A stretch of DNA of 40,787 nucleotides from Batkoa obscura (lineage: Eukaryota > Entomophthoromycota > Entomophthoromycetes > Entomophthorales > Batkoaceae), in the NCBI GenBank assembly GCA_030770535.1, contig JASVEC010000149.1:1-40787 (forward strand). Reading direction: 5' to 3'. The position numbers and the translations under genes are program-made. Below the pieces are notes generated by a model. The model was not told the origin of the DNA. It worked only from the letters and a program-made list of their open reading frames with translations, and searched no databases. This document shows, one piece after another, positions 1-10,002 of this stretch (position 1 is the stretch's first letter; every line of letters starts with the position of its first letter).

Positions 1-193
1 AAGCGGTTAAAAATATAAAAGGATCACTAATAAAAATAAAAAATCATTGTTTATTTAAAAAGTGTTCTCTCTTGGTCTTATAAAATTGATAATGAACTCC
101 AATGCTACTATTTATCTACGGTCTCTTTTATATTCATTTCTTTCAGATCTAAATATTCTATTTAATTTTGATAATAACAATATTATTAATAAT

Positions 194-1760
194 TTACCTA
201 TCATCTAAACCTCTTTTAATTTCTTTTTTGTCTCCAAATAATTTATCAACTTCATCATCAATATAATTGTTTGATTTTTCAAATTTAACTGGCCCAGATG
301 GTTCCTACAAAACAAAATTATTATTATTATTATCATAATCATGATATAATACTTACCACTGATGCATCTGCTCCTTTAAAGGCTGCTCTACCACCAAGAG
401 CCCCACTGAATCGATCATCATTTTTGATTTTATCTAATTGAGTTTCAGCATCTTCCATATCTTCTTCCATATTTCTTTTTGGTTTGTAAATCATATTAGC
501 ACTGGATCCAGTAAACAAAGGTTTATTATATAAATCATATGTATCATCATCTTTAAATCCAGATGAAATACCTTCACTTTGATTAAATAATCTAGAATCA
601 AACATGGATTCTTTGGAAAGTGTAGGTTTAGCCAAGCCTAATGCTACCTTTTCACTAATATCACGATTCTCTTGTCTATTACGTTCAATATTAACATCTA
701 CCATTTTAATAGATTACAAAGTAATTACCTTGATATAAATTTAGCTCTTTGTTCTGCACCCATATGAGATAAACGCATTTCACGCTCACGTTCCTTTTGT
801 TTTTCACGTCTTAATTCTTCACGAGCATGTAATTCTTCATCTTCTACTTCTTCATTTTGTTTAGAACCATCAGCATGTAAATGAGCACTAAAATAAATTT
901 TAGACTTTTTACTATTATAAATATTAACTTGATTCTTACCGAGATTCTCTTGCTTTTTGCGCCAAATTGCGTAAACTTTCTTCCTTCTGCATCTTTTCTT
1001 TTTCCGCTACTTTATGTAATAACATATTACGTGTACGTGTTTCATCACGTACTATACGTTCTGCTGAAAATAATGACTCGGATAATATTGCAAACTTATC
1101 ATTAATTTGTACCTAGAGAAATGATATTGCCATTAATAAAATAATAATAATAAATTATAATTACATCTTGTAAACCACGACCATCAGCAGCTAAACGTTT
1201 ATCTAATGGAATGGTATACCCTTTACTATTTTTCCAATTAGAAATACAAGGTGGGATTACCCAATCTTGTTGTTCTTTAGCTGTAACTTTACGAGTGGGT
1301 GAATGTAATACGGGTGCTGGTGGAGAAGGAGGACCTAAAAAGTCATAGTTTTAATTCATTGTTTGACGCGTTTAATTTTATTTCCTAGCTTACCGTTTGG
1401 TACCTTTTTATGTCTAAATTTTGGTGGTTCTAAAGGGTCTACTGGCATCTCTACAACTCTAACAATACGTTGGCGAGCTCCAGAGTTTAAGTTGGCGCCC
1501 TGCTGAGCAGGTGTATATCTGAAGAATATGGGCTTTTTATCATAGGTGTTGATATTTTTGGGTTTTGTTGAAGCAATTTTGCCTTTTAAAATAAGTTAAA
1601 GATTTCAATTTGATTCAATTGTTTGTTTACCTTCAGTTATCTTTTCTAAAGCTAATCGAGTCCTCTCTGCTGTCTCATTAACTACTTCTTTATCAGGTCG
1701 TTGGTTATCTTCATCTTCTTGATATCCAGTGGGCTTTGAGCGTAATACTAATTGATCCAT
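194..1760 (-). CDS. SNW1: SNW1/SKIP (Prp45) splicing factor, 7 exons
   Basis: SNW/SKIP protein, a core component of the NineTeen-related/catalytic spliceosome, nuclear, also linked to transcription in animals. I read it as complement(194..304, 357..675, 729..887, 940..1112, 1165..1334, 1394..1582, 1631..1760): 1251 bp, 416 residues, in frame throughout. Introns are 48-59 bp, all GT-AG. Family landmarks in order: QRPDKEVVNETAERTRLALEK (about 22-42), FFRYTPAQQG, the block GPPSPPAPVLHSPTRK, the signature SNWKN (138-142) followed by GYTIPLDKRLAADGRGLQ, a charged helical stretch, then ENRDISEKVALG and DSRLFNQSEG...GF, ending KKEIKRGLDDR. The start at 1760 has an A-rich leader and good context (ACAAAAATGG). 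Odd: the usual N-terminal block of about 80-100 residues (PPYGxRxGWxPR and following) is absent, and I could not find it upstream. Length lies between yeast Prp45 (379) and human SKIP (536). Identity is secure; the 5' end is not. Confidence 0.93.
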
Positions 1761-3074
1761 TTTTGTATTATAATTTTTTTTAAAGAAGTTAGAAGTTATA
1801 AAATCAGGCTGGGTCAAGCTTTAAAATTTTGTTTTGGTAATTAATTTCTTCCAATCAAAAGAAACTCTAATCTTAGCATAATTTTAGTTTTTTTTAGAGA
1901 ATTCTAAGTGTTCAAGCTTTTTTGCCCAAAATTTTAGTCTATGCCTATGGCTTAAGCTAGTTTATACTCTTTTAAAGTCAAAAAAAAATAGCTTGATAAG
2001 TTATCACAAAGCATTGACCATATCGCTAAATATTATTGAAAAAAAAATGCTTAAAAGGACTAAACCCATAAGTGATTTATTAAAAATTATAACCATTAAA
2101 ATAAAGTGCTGGGATAAACTAGAGACCTATATCCCGCTCCATTTGCTTTTTGACAATCGAGCAACAGTCCAGACGAATTCATTAGATCAATGCTAGTCAT
2201 TAGTTTGTAATTTCCAGTAATTTATTTCCTATTACTTTATTATTCTAGTTTTTTTCCTTTTGTAGCTATGGCTATTCTATAAAGTATTAGAAAACTTTTG
2301 CTCGCCTGTATAGAAAATATGCTGTGGTTGTAAACAATGGCCCTATTTAACATATCGGGTCTCTTTTAGATTATACAAGTTATGATAATGATATACTGCT
2401 TTCTAACTATCGCTACTTATTTAATATAAATGGTAAGAAAGAAATAAGTTTCTATAAATGATTTCATTTAGAAATGTCATTTATCTTCTTTAAACGTTTA
2501 TTTTGCACTTTATGATATTAAAGATAATAAAAATAATAATTTTCTAACTTAACGATTCACTCGAATAAGCTTATTTAGCATCCTTTTATTATTAATATTA
2601 CAATAGAATAGAATAACAAAAGTAAAATCCTCTTTATGGTTAACTCTAGTTTTGATTTTTTTTATATTTTAAAAGCATTGTGATAGTGCTTGTTTACTTT
2701 AATAGTTAAGCATGTAGAGATACAATTCAAATAACCTCCATGTGGAATTGGAATGTGATCTGTTTAACTCAATTTAGTTAGTGACTTATTTAATAACAAT
2801 AGAAACTGAAACTTTTGAAGATGATAAAATAATAAATTGTATATTTTGTGGTTTCATTTTGATCAATATAAGGAATATGGTAAACGCCTTATGAACTAAA
2901 ATTAGGGGCTAATTTTAGAAAAGGGGTTAAAAAATACATCTTGATTTTCTAACTTTTTTTAAGGAATAACCATAGTAACTATAAATATTATAAAAACAAA
3001 GGAAAATCAAGTTATCTTTTATTGTAATAATTAAAATAAAATTGACATTATTATAAGATCATTTAACTAATTAA
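1761..3074. other. Intergenic spacer between divergent genes
   Basis: AT-rich DNA between the 5' ends of SNW1 (minus) and the next plus-strand gene. Read on both strands for a missing SNW1 N-terminal exon, for an RNA gene and for repeats; none was found. A 67-codon open frame near 1993-2196 has no coding features. Confidence 0.6.
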
Positions 3075-3084
3075 TATATATAAA
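3075..3084 (+). promoter_or_regulatory. TATA box of the Asn-rich gene
   Basis: TATATATAAA lies 41 bp before the ATG at 3125. A start of transcription about 25-30 bp downstream would give a leader of roughly 15-20 bp. Spacing and sequence are good, but A+T richness makes chance matches common. Confidence 0.5.
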
Positions 3085-3124
3085 CCATACAACTAATTAA
3101 TACAAACAATAGAATTTAACTAAT

Positions 3125-3766
3125 ATGATGAAATTTACTAAAGTTTTTGATAAATATTTAGCAATATTTAAAGATGAAGAAGGTGAATGTAATACAACAA
3201 ACAATAACTCAAATAATGACAACAAATCAAACAATACCATCACTAATTTCAATAACATTTCGATTTCTCTCTTAAATAATAATGAATCAAGTGAAAGTAC
3301 TACTTATATTGCCCCACAACATGCTAAAGGTAGAATATGTAAAAGAAGTTCGATTGAAGCTAAAATGGCATATTGGACAATATCTTTATTAAAAAGTAAA
3401 GATAAAGATAATTCACTTAAACAAAAGGCAATCAACTTAATGGATCCCTATACACTTTATCCTTATGAAATGATGACCTCCTCGGTTATCAACTTACCAA
3501 AAAAGAAAGTGGAAATTGTAAATTCAACTATAAACTCAAATTTAAGTTCAAATACAATTACTCCCAATTTAACCATCTCCTCTGGTGCCTCCTGCAAAGC
3601 TTTGGAAGAAATGAAGCTTATGTTTGAAGAAATGGAGCAGGAGACTATGAACGAAAATGATAAATATTGGCAAGTTTCCGACTTACAAATGGAAGCTATT
3701 AATGATTTTTCTAATAATGAAATTGATCCTGATAACTGTTACGTTATTTCTTCCTATAATCAATAA
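3125..3766 (+). CDS. Unrecognised Asn-rich protein, 213 aa
   Basis: Single exon, no family recognised. Residues 1-20 are an amphipathic-looking start (MMKFTKVFDKYLAIFKDEEG); about 23-55 are Asn/Thr/Ser low complexity; about 63-120 form the most protein-like part, including APQHAKGRICKRSSIEAKMA and an aromatic, basic stretch; a second Asn/Ser linker (about 134-152) leads to an acidic helical tail with EEMKLMFEEMEQETMNEND. No signal peptide, membrane segment or catalytic motif is visible, so a soluble, possibly regulatory protein is the most I can infer. The TATA box at the expected distance and a TAA followed by AT-rich UTR support a real gene. Asn runs are common in very AT-rich genomes. Function unknown. 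Confidence 0.72.
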   Translation: MMKFTKVFDKYLAIFKDEEGECNTTNNNSNNDNKSNNTITNFNNISISLLNNNESSESTTYIAPQHAKGRICKRSSIEAKMAYWTISLLKSKDKDNSLKQKAINLMDPYTLYPYEMMTSSVINLPKKKVEIVNSTINSNLSSNTITPNLTISSGASCKALEEMKLMFEEMEQETMNENDKYWQVSDLQMEAINDFSNNEIDPDNCYVISSYNQ

Positions 3767-4025
3767 TTAATTTTACACCAGAATGTACTCTTATAAATTA
3801 AAGTATAAATTATAACTTCTATATTGTTATGATTTAATAAATTAGTGTATTTTATAAGTTATTTCATAACAGTAAATTTTTATTTTTTATGGTATATTTT
3901 TTTATTAACTGCGACAAATCAAGCGGCTTTATTTTGTTCTTTTAATATGTTTTAAACCTACACAATTTTATTGAAATTTAAATAGTTGAATTTTATTTTT
4001 TTTCTTTCTTTTTTATTAAGCAATC

Positions 4026-5486
4026 ATGGCTTTAGTCGATTTATTAAAACCAAAAGAAGATCCAAAAAAATCAGCTACAAACAACTCCTTACCAAAGTCC
4101 TTCTTTGAAGATTTACCACCAGAATGTATTGGGCTTATCCTTAGTTACCTTGATTTTGAAGACCAGATCAGGTGCCTTAGTTTAAGTAAAGCGCTATATG
4201 ACCGTTTTGTAAAAAGGATCTATCGATCAATGCATATTTCAGATATCAAATTTAAAAATAATGCTATAAGTAAACATTCGTCTTGTATTAGAGAGGTTGA
4301 TGCTAGATATGCTTATATTTATCCTAATGGCAGTGTTAATTTACACAGATTAATTAAAAATAATACAAGTGTCAAATATCATTTAAAATGCCCCTCCTTA
4401 TTTTTATATAACGAAGACGGGACCAAAAAATATGAGAACTGTGTACTTGAGCATTTAACTATCGATTATTCTTTAAATAGTGCATGTATTTTAGAAGATT
4501 CTACCAAATTTGAGAAACTAGAAAAGGATAGAGCATTTTCAAAAATCAAATCTATTCATTTCAATAATAATCTCAAAGCTGCCAAGAATCTATTTCCGCT
4601 ATTGAAAGATCAAGTTAAGAGTATTACAATTGAAAATATTGAACAGAATTATTTAAAGAAACCCCTTCAAAACATTTTAAATTTTAGTAATTTAACCGAA
4701 TTGAGATTATTATCCTGCAAACTAAGACTCGGCCACATACAAAATATATTTAATACCGCAAGCAGAAGTTTAAAGCATTTGGAAATTAATTCGTATTCCA
4801 ATTCAGGAAATGGCATGAAAGCGCCCAAGTTATATATTGATGGAAATAAGTGTAAGAGTTTAAGATTCTTAACTTTAGATAGTATCATGTATCGTATTGA
4901 ATTTCAGAATAGTTTAAAGAAACTTAGTACTTTGAGACTTCAAAGTTATAGTTTGAACCAATTAAGTATTCAGCAAGAGAACATTCCAAATGTAAGAGAA
5001 CTATCACTTATATCATGTAACAGTTTAACTGCAAAGTTGATGAAATTAATACTTCGCTCAACAAGCATTACAAGCTTAAAGTTAGATACAAACGATTGTG
5101 AAACTTTGCTTTTAAGAGAGATTTATCCAAGTAAAAAAATCAGGAATAATATTATAAAGATGGATATTACCAGAGCCACGTTTGATGATTACTTTTTAAA
5201 TTATCTGGTGTTTAACTGTAAGAATTTAGAATATTTGATTTTAAAAGATTGTGAGTCCTTATCAGCTAACCGTAGTGTTTTACTAAATGATAAGCAATTT
5301 ACACATAAGATTGAAAGTTTAAGTAAGTTAATTCTAAATAAGGAAGGATTGGAAGAAGAGTTTATTGAATTTATTATTAAGAATTCAATAAACTTAACCA
5401 ATGTTACAATTACGGCTATTGAAGGAAAATGGTTACTACATTGTTTAAGTAAATATCCTAAGATAGCTATGAAGCTTGAAGTATAA
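4026..5486 (+). CDS. F-box protein with degenerate leucine-rich repeats, 486 aa
   Basis: Likely substrate receptor of an SCF (Skp1-cullin-F-box) ubiquitin ligase. The F-box is at about residues 24-66: EDLPPECIGLILSYLDFEDQ then CLSLSKALYDRFVKRIY, with the Leu-Pro opening and hydrophobic spacing needed for Skp1 binding. From about residue 150 to the end there are repeated LxxLxLxxC/N-like segments (for example NLTELRLLSCKLR, SLKHLEINSYSN, NVRELSLISCNSL, NLEYLILKDCESL), the RNI/LRR layout of fungal F-box proteins. Single exon; ATG context CAATCATGG is good. It lies 259 bp after the Asn-rich gene on the same strand but is probably transcribed separately. The target cannot be read from the sequence; such LRR F-box genes are usually large, fast-evolving families in fungi. 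Confidence 0.88.
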   Translation: MALVDLLKPKEDPKKSATNNSLPKSFFEDLPPECIGLILSYLDFEDQIRCLSLSKALYDRFVKRIYRSMHISDIKFKNNAISKHSSCIREVDARYAYIYPNGSVNLHRLIKNNTSVKYHLKCPSLFLYNEDGTKKYENCVLEHLTIDYSLNSACILEDSTKFEKLEKDRAFSKIKSIHFNNNLKAAKNLFPLLKDQVKSITIENIEQNYLKKPLQNILNFSNLTELRLLSCKLRLGHIQNIFNTASRSLKHLEINSYSNSGNGMKAPKLYIDGNKCKSLRFLTLDSIMYRIEFQNSLKKLSTLRLQSYSLNQLSIQQENIPNVRELSLISCNSLTAKLMKLILRSTSITSLKLDTNDCETLLLREIYPSKKIRNNIIKMDITRATFDDYFLNYLVFNCKNLEYLILKDCESLSANRSVLLNDKQFTHKIESLSKLILNKEGLEEEFIEFIIKNSINLTNVTITAIEGKWLLHCLSKYPKIAMKLEV

Positions 5487-6032
5487 TAGTAAATAAAATT
5501 TGGTTTGCATTTTATTTTATTTTGTTATTTTATTGTTTTGTTCTTTGTCTTTCTTGTTCTATTTTAAAACTTGATATAATATATTATGTGTCTCTAATAT
5601 ATTAATAAGTTTAATATTAGATAACTATCATTTATAATGTAACGTAATTTATAGTAAATTTACTCATTTAATATATTACATTTTGATTAAAAACCAATAA
5701 AATTAACTTTATAGATTAAATCCTACCCAATTAGTTGATTTATTTATAAGCTGGAATGTTTAATCTATTTTTAGTTGGTATTAAATTAGAAATAGAAAAA
5801 TGAGCTTTTATTTTATTTTATTAGAAACTATTTTTAATTCAATGAGATCAAGGAGATTGGAAATAGCGCCAAGTTGGTCTAAACATAGAAAGTGTGCGTT
5901 ATGTTACTAAAAAAAAGGTTATTTTTATCTAATTAAAAATCGAGTTTGGGGTTCGTTAGCATTAAATTTCACCACAACATTGTGAATAATAAGTTTAGAA
6001 ATTAAATGAATGAATAAGATTCTAAATTTAAA
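5487..6032. other. Intergenic, AT-rich
   Basis: 3' flank of the F-box gene (an AATAAA-like hexamer lies just after the stop) and 5' flank of the phosphatase gene. No open frame, repeat or RNA gene was recognised. Confidence 0.6.
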
Positions 6033-6052
6033 TATAAAGTAACTATAAATAA
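6033..6052 (+). promoter_or_regulatory. TATA-like pair before the phosphatase gene
   Basis: TATAAAG (6033-6039) and TATAAATA (6045-6052) stand 78-97 bp before the ATG at 6130, giving a leader of about 50 bp. Plausible core promoter, judged only from sequence and spacing. Confidence 0.4.
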
Positions 6053-6129
6053 ATAGCAAGAGGACATAATTGTTGAAATATATTTGTTTATTTTTTATCT
6101 TTTTTATAATTAATAAACTTAATTCCATC

Positions 6130-6795
6130 ATGGCTTTACGTATTAAAAGAAACAAACCTTCCCTTCCTAAACTTAATACCACTATCTCAACGAATACTAC
6201 TAATGGTCCTCAACTAAACACTATCGATTCAGTTAGTAAATTAACAAAAGAAACTTTAATGCCATTATATCAAAACCAAGGGCCAATTGAAATAATACCA
6301 GGGTTATATCTCGGAACACAACATGACGCAAATAATACCAAACACCTTATTAAACTTGGCATCGATTCAATTTTAAACGTAGCAGAAGAAGTAGACTCGA
6401 AACCAAACTCACCTTTTGATGGCAATGAAAGTGCAGTAATCAATTACCTAAGTTTAGAATGGTGCCATTATGAAAAAGAGATTATGAGTTATTTTGATAC
6501 AGCTTTTGAATTTATTGACCAAGCACGTATTAACCGTAAAAAGAAAGTATTGGTTCATTGTCAGCTAGGAGTTTCAAGGTCAGCTACTTTAATTATAGCC
6601 TATTTAATGTATAAGATCAATTATACATGCCATGAAGCATACAACTTTGTTAAATCCAAATCATGCAAAGTAGCACCTAATCTACATCTATTTACACAAT
6701 TAATTCAATACGAAATTTATTTAAAAAAGAGTAAAATGTATAAAAGTTGTGAATTTAATAGTCAATTACCATCAAAAAGAATGAAGATAATATAA
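6130..6795 (+). CDS. Dual-specificity protein phosphatase, 221 aa
   Basis: Cysteine-based phosphatase removing phosphate from Tyr and Ser/Thr, probably on a MAP kinase, as fungal Msg5/Pmp1-type enzymes do. Start chosen at the first ATG (CATCATGGC, 6130); the frame stays open upstream but only with non-ATG codons. Residues 1-45 are a basic, Ser/Thr/Asn-rich tail; the domain opens with IEIIPGLYLGTQHDA (about 53-67). The active-site loop is HCQLGVSRSAT (143-153), with nucleophile Cys144 and phosphate-binding Arg150; the domain ends near 199. Before the loop, LEWCHYEKEIMSYFDTAF (109-126) is the region that holds the general-acid Asp in many enzymes; here it reads Trp-Cys-His, closer to the W-x-H form of Msg5-like fungal proteins. 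No kinase-docking rhodanese domain is present. Single exon. Confidence 0.9.
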   Translation: MALRIKRNKPSLPKLNTTISTNTTNGPQLNTIDSVSKLTKETLMPLYQNQGPIEIIPGLYLGTQHDANNTKHLIKLGIDSILNVAEEVDSKPNSPFDGNESAVINYLSLEWCHYEKEIMSYFDTAFEFIDQARINRKKKVLVHCQLGVSRSATLIIAYLMYKINYTCHEAYNFVKSKSCKVAPNLHLFTQLIQYEIYLKKSKMYKSCEFNSQLPSKRMKII

Positions 6796-7177
6796 AATTA
6801 AGTTGATTTCTCTGTGGATTATTGTATTACTCTATTGGACTATAGGAGGAGTTTAATTTATGCTGGGCATCTATTGTTATGTAATTAAATATATTGAATT
6901 GTAATAAAGTAAATTTTTTGTGGTATTTTTAAACTTGATAATATTTTTAATTTATTACTTACTAAGTGACTTATTATAAACTAACTACTGAATGATATAT
7001 GGGAGTGTTTTTTAATCCTATTTATCCATTTTTTCATAACAAACTTTAAAAAAATAACAAAACACTAAACACAGTTCAGATTTTTTGTTTTAATATTTCG
7101 TTTATTATTACCTACCAGTTATCAAGTAATAATTATTGTTATATAATAATAAAATCTCATACCTTATAATATTTATT
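6796..7177. other. Convergent intergenic spacer
   Basis: Lies between the 3' ends of the phosphatase gene (plus) and the hydroxylase gene (minus). AT-rich UTR sequence only; no mobile element. Confidence 0.6.
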
Positions 7178-8053
7178 TTATTCTTTCAAATAAGCTCTGG
7201 TGTGATTATTTTTAACCAATCTGCGTTGAAACGGAGCATCTGTACCATGAATCCAGTCCATTAATCCTAATACTCCAAATGTAGAATGATGTGTTTCATG
7301 ATGAAAGTCATGGCGAGCAGCCCATGGAAAGTAAGGTACCTCATAACCTCCATGGGTTACTATTGTACTAATCAAAGTAGCAAACAGATAACAGTAGTGT
7401 GAAACTGGGTGAACATTAAAAATCAAAGGCCCAGAAATACCAGGAATAAGGTTTGATAAGGCAAAATCACTTGGTTCCATATAAAACGCGGCTATCCCAA
7501 TCGGAGCAGAAAATTGATGGTGTTTTTTATGCACGATGGAATAAAGCTTTGGATGATGAAATAATCGATGAATATAATAAAAAAACACTTCTTCACAAAT
7601 GACACATAAAATAACATTGATGATAATTTCTGGCCAAGAAGGTAGTTTAGAGTATAAACTTACATTATCAGCCTTATTAAATGGAGAGCTTGGATGTAGA
7701 AAATAAAGGACTGGGAAATTGAACAGCAAGGAAACGATGATAAAGTTAAACAATACAAGAGGCAAGCTTCCTTTATAATCTTCTATTGTTGGTAACTTAT
7801 TTTTCTGTAATTTTATATCATTTGTTTTTTCTTTTGGTATTAACAGATCGACCACAGCCAGTGTACCGCAAGCTAATGTGAAAGTAACTATGGCTACTAC
7901 AAAACTTCCAAGTCCTACTAATGTAAAATCGTCCGTTTTACTTAGTAGATAATCCCAACTACTTTGTCCATATACTTTGCTCCATATACCAATGATAGAG
8001 AATAGTACTAAATAGCAGATTCGATCAAGAAATATATAGCACTTGGAATTCAT
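7178..8053 (-). CDS. Fatty acid hydroxylase/sterol desaturase family protein, 291 aa
   Basis: Integral-membrane di-iron oxygenase of the fatty acid hydroxylase superfamily (ERG25, ERG3, SUR2, FAXDC2 relatives), expected in the endoplasmic reticulum and acting on a sterol or acyl/sphingoid chain. The histidine boxes that bind the two irons are clear: HRLFHH (162-167), HKKHH (175-179) and HDFHHETHH (248-256), with a further His at 234. Hydrophobic segments at about 11-28, 44-72, 97-119 and 141-160 precede the first box, and another at about 203-233 separates box 2 from box 3. The WIHGTD motif (267-272) close after box 3 is typical. ATG at 8053 and full family length suggest an intact gene without introns. 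I favour the ERG25/FAXDC2 branch from HDFHH-x2-HH and the short C terminus, but cannot fix the substrate. Confidence 0.9.
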   Translation of the reverse strand: MNSKCYIFLDRICYLVLFSIIGIWSKVYGQSSWDYLLSKTDDFTLVGLGSFVVAIVTFTLACGTLAVVDLLIPKEKTNDIKLQKNKLPTIEDYKGSLPLVLFNFIIVSLLFNFPVLYFLHPSSPFNKADNVSLYSKLPSWPEIIINVILCVICEEVFFYYIHRLFHHPKLYSIVHKKHHQFSAPIGIAAFYMEPSDFALSNLIPGISGPLIFNVHPVSHYCYLFATLISTIVTHGGYEVPYFPWAARHDFHHETHHSTFGVLGLMDWIHGTDAPFQRRLVKNNHTRAYLKE

Positions 8054-8269
8054 TTTATTTTTTTAAGAGATTAGATTTTTTTTAAATACTTTTAAGAAGC
8101 ATTTTTAAAGATTCCATGATTTTTTATTATCCTTGATTTCTATTGTGTATAAGAGTAAATTTCTTTTTAGGCAATTATTTAAAAAGAATGACTAAGATTA
8201 GACTAAAATTGGTATAAAGCTGCTAAAGCACTTAATAATTATAAATACATGACTTCAAACCTAACAAAT
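8054..8269. other. 5' flank of hydroxylase gene
   Basis: AT-rich DNA up to the first MITE; no distinct promoter motif on the minus strand. Confidence 0.4.
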
Positions 8270-8367
8270 GGGGATGTATTTTTGTATTTAAGAATTTTAC
8301 TGACAATTTTTCCACATAAATAACGCTTAAAAAATGGAAAAATAATGAAACTAAAAAAAACAGCCCC
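8270..8367. mobile_element. 98-bp MITE, complete
   Basis: Begins GGGGATGTATTTTTGT, has the core TAAATAACGCTTAA and ends CAGCCCC. Flanked by AAAT on both sides, a 4-bp target duplication. It marks the boundary between the gene-bearing part and the transposon nest. Confidence 0.85.
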
Positions 8368-8805
8368 AAATGATTACAAATAGACTGCTTTTTTGCTATT
8401 ACTTATGAAATTATTTTAATAATTTTATAAAATGAGCTTCATATACCTTGAGACTATAGAATTCCTAAAGATTTTAAGTTAAAATCTTATTATATAAAAA
8501 CAAAGCTCTTAAAATATCTTCTTTAAAATTTAAATAGGCAACTAACTCGATTAAATTAAAAAGAATATTTTCCACTTTAATTTAGATTAAACTTTATAAA
8601 ATACATATAGGAATGCTCTTTTTTGTTCACCTTTTTGTCTATTTTCTATACAACGAAAAAAAACATTAGTTATATAGCTAATTAAAAAAACACTTTTATG
8701 TAACTTATACAAAATGATAATAATGTTCATAGCACTTACTATATTTAATCTATTATTTTTACAAAAATTTGAAATTTGAAATAATTATATTATTAAAAAC
8801 TATAT
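8368..8805. other. AT-rich spacer, no gene seen
   Basis: No coding frame, repeat family or RNA gene recognised. Confidence 0.5.
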
Positions 8806-9058
8806 GGGGTGTATTTTTGTGTTTAATACAAATAGAAATCAATATGATTATTCAAAAATAAGTGATCATGGTAGTAAGATATCAACATTACAGCCTATTA
8901 TTAAAAATATAAGAAAAATCAAAGATGACCAAATTGAAACTATTGTACAATGTCTACTAAATGATTCAACTATTTCATCAAGATTTAATAAAAAAATAAT
9001 GATAGTAAATGTTTATTATATAATATATATATCAAATAAAAGTAGAAGAATGATATAC
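8806..9058 (+). pseudogene. MITE end fused to an internal transposase fragment
   Basis: The first ~17 bp (GGGGTGTATTTTTGTG) are a MITE end; at GTTTAA the sequence switches to the transposase gene, matching about 27137-27363 of the copy at 26.5 kb. Together they make an open frame of 88 codons starting at 8804 that is a chimera by accident. Here the A-run has seven A and the reading frame stays continuous (SSRFNKKIMIVN), unlike the longer copies. The fragment stops at the ATATA site where the next transposon copy begins. Confidence 0.75.
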
Positions 9059-9904
9059 GGGGTTGTCTGAATTAGTTTCATTATTTTATCCAATTTTTGA
9101 AAAATTTTGTATTTTAAAAACTTCGCTTAAAATTCTATAAAATCATATCTTTATTAAAATAAAAGTACCCAAACACAGTTCTAAATCATTCTATTATAGC
9201 TCATACTGTAAGTTAGTTGAATTTCTACTAGATCTTAAATACGTGTTCTTATAAAGCTTAATTGAGAAATACCTATTATCAACTGCTTTATAACCAACAT
9301 TGTATATTTGTTATCAAATAAATAATCTATTTTAATGTTATAATTACATCATTAATATATTGCCAAGTTAATAAATAGCTGTATGGGAGGGAGTGGTTAG
9401 CCCCAAAACTATAATTAACCATCCCTAGATAGTACAAGTAATAATAGTTTTTACATACTATTACAGTTACTTGTTCTTTGACTATTTATTAACTTAGCTA
9501 TTAATAGCTTAAGTAATCTTAACATTTAGCAATCTATTTCTATCATTTAACAAACTACTTACTTGCTTAGTAAATATCGAAATTTTGAAATTCTCTGTTA
9601 TCTTTGTAAGGTAAGCCGGGACTGATGTTTTAATTTTCTATTCTCTATAGACTTTATAACTTTAATTGGAACTATATCGCTTTTTTTGATGTATCAGATA
9701 CTGGATAACAATGTAGTTTATTTTTATGTTTAATAAAATGTAAATACTTCTTAATGCCCTGCATCTCTATTATTCTTTTTGTATTTTTGTTTCTTTTATA
9801 CTTTTTAAAAATTATATCTGTTTTCCCATTATTAACAGTCGAGTTATCAATTTTATTATGCTTGCAAATAAAAGCCTCAAACCTTGAAATTAGTTGGTTG
9901 ATAT

Positions 9905-10002
9905 GGGAGTGTTTTTTTTAACTTGATTATTTTTTCCATTTTTAAGCGCTATTTAAGTGGAAAATTTGTTAGTAAGACTCTTAAATATAAAAACACATCC
10001 CC
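9905..10002. mobile_element. 98-bp MITE inside copy A
   Basis: Flanked by ATAT on both sides. The copy at 13.35 kb has the uninterrupted site (TTGATATCTTCTATTTTACC), which contains ATAT once, so the insertion duplicated exactly four bases. Confidence 0.92.

Noticed and set aside
881-1105. Plus-strand open frame of 74 codons
   Set aside because: Antisense to SNW1 exons 4-5 and their intron; hydrophobic translation without motifs.
4667-5401. Two minus-strand open frames of 73 and 66 codons
   Set aside because: Antisense shadows of the F-box gene.
6070-6129. Longer N terminus for the phosphatase
   Set aside because: The upstream in-frame part has no ATG; the first ATG with good context is at 6130.
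5925-6182. Minus-strand open frame of 85 codons
   Set aside because: Overlaps promoter and start of the phosphatase gene; AT-driven composition.
8804-9070. Intact 88-codon gene
   Set aside because: It is a MITE end joined to a piece of transposase and runs into the next transposon terminus.
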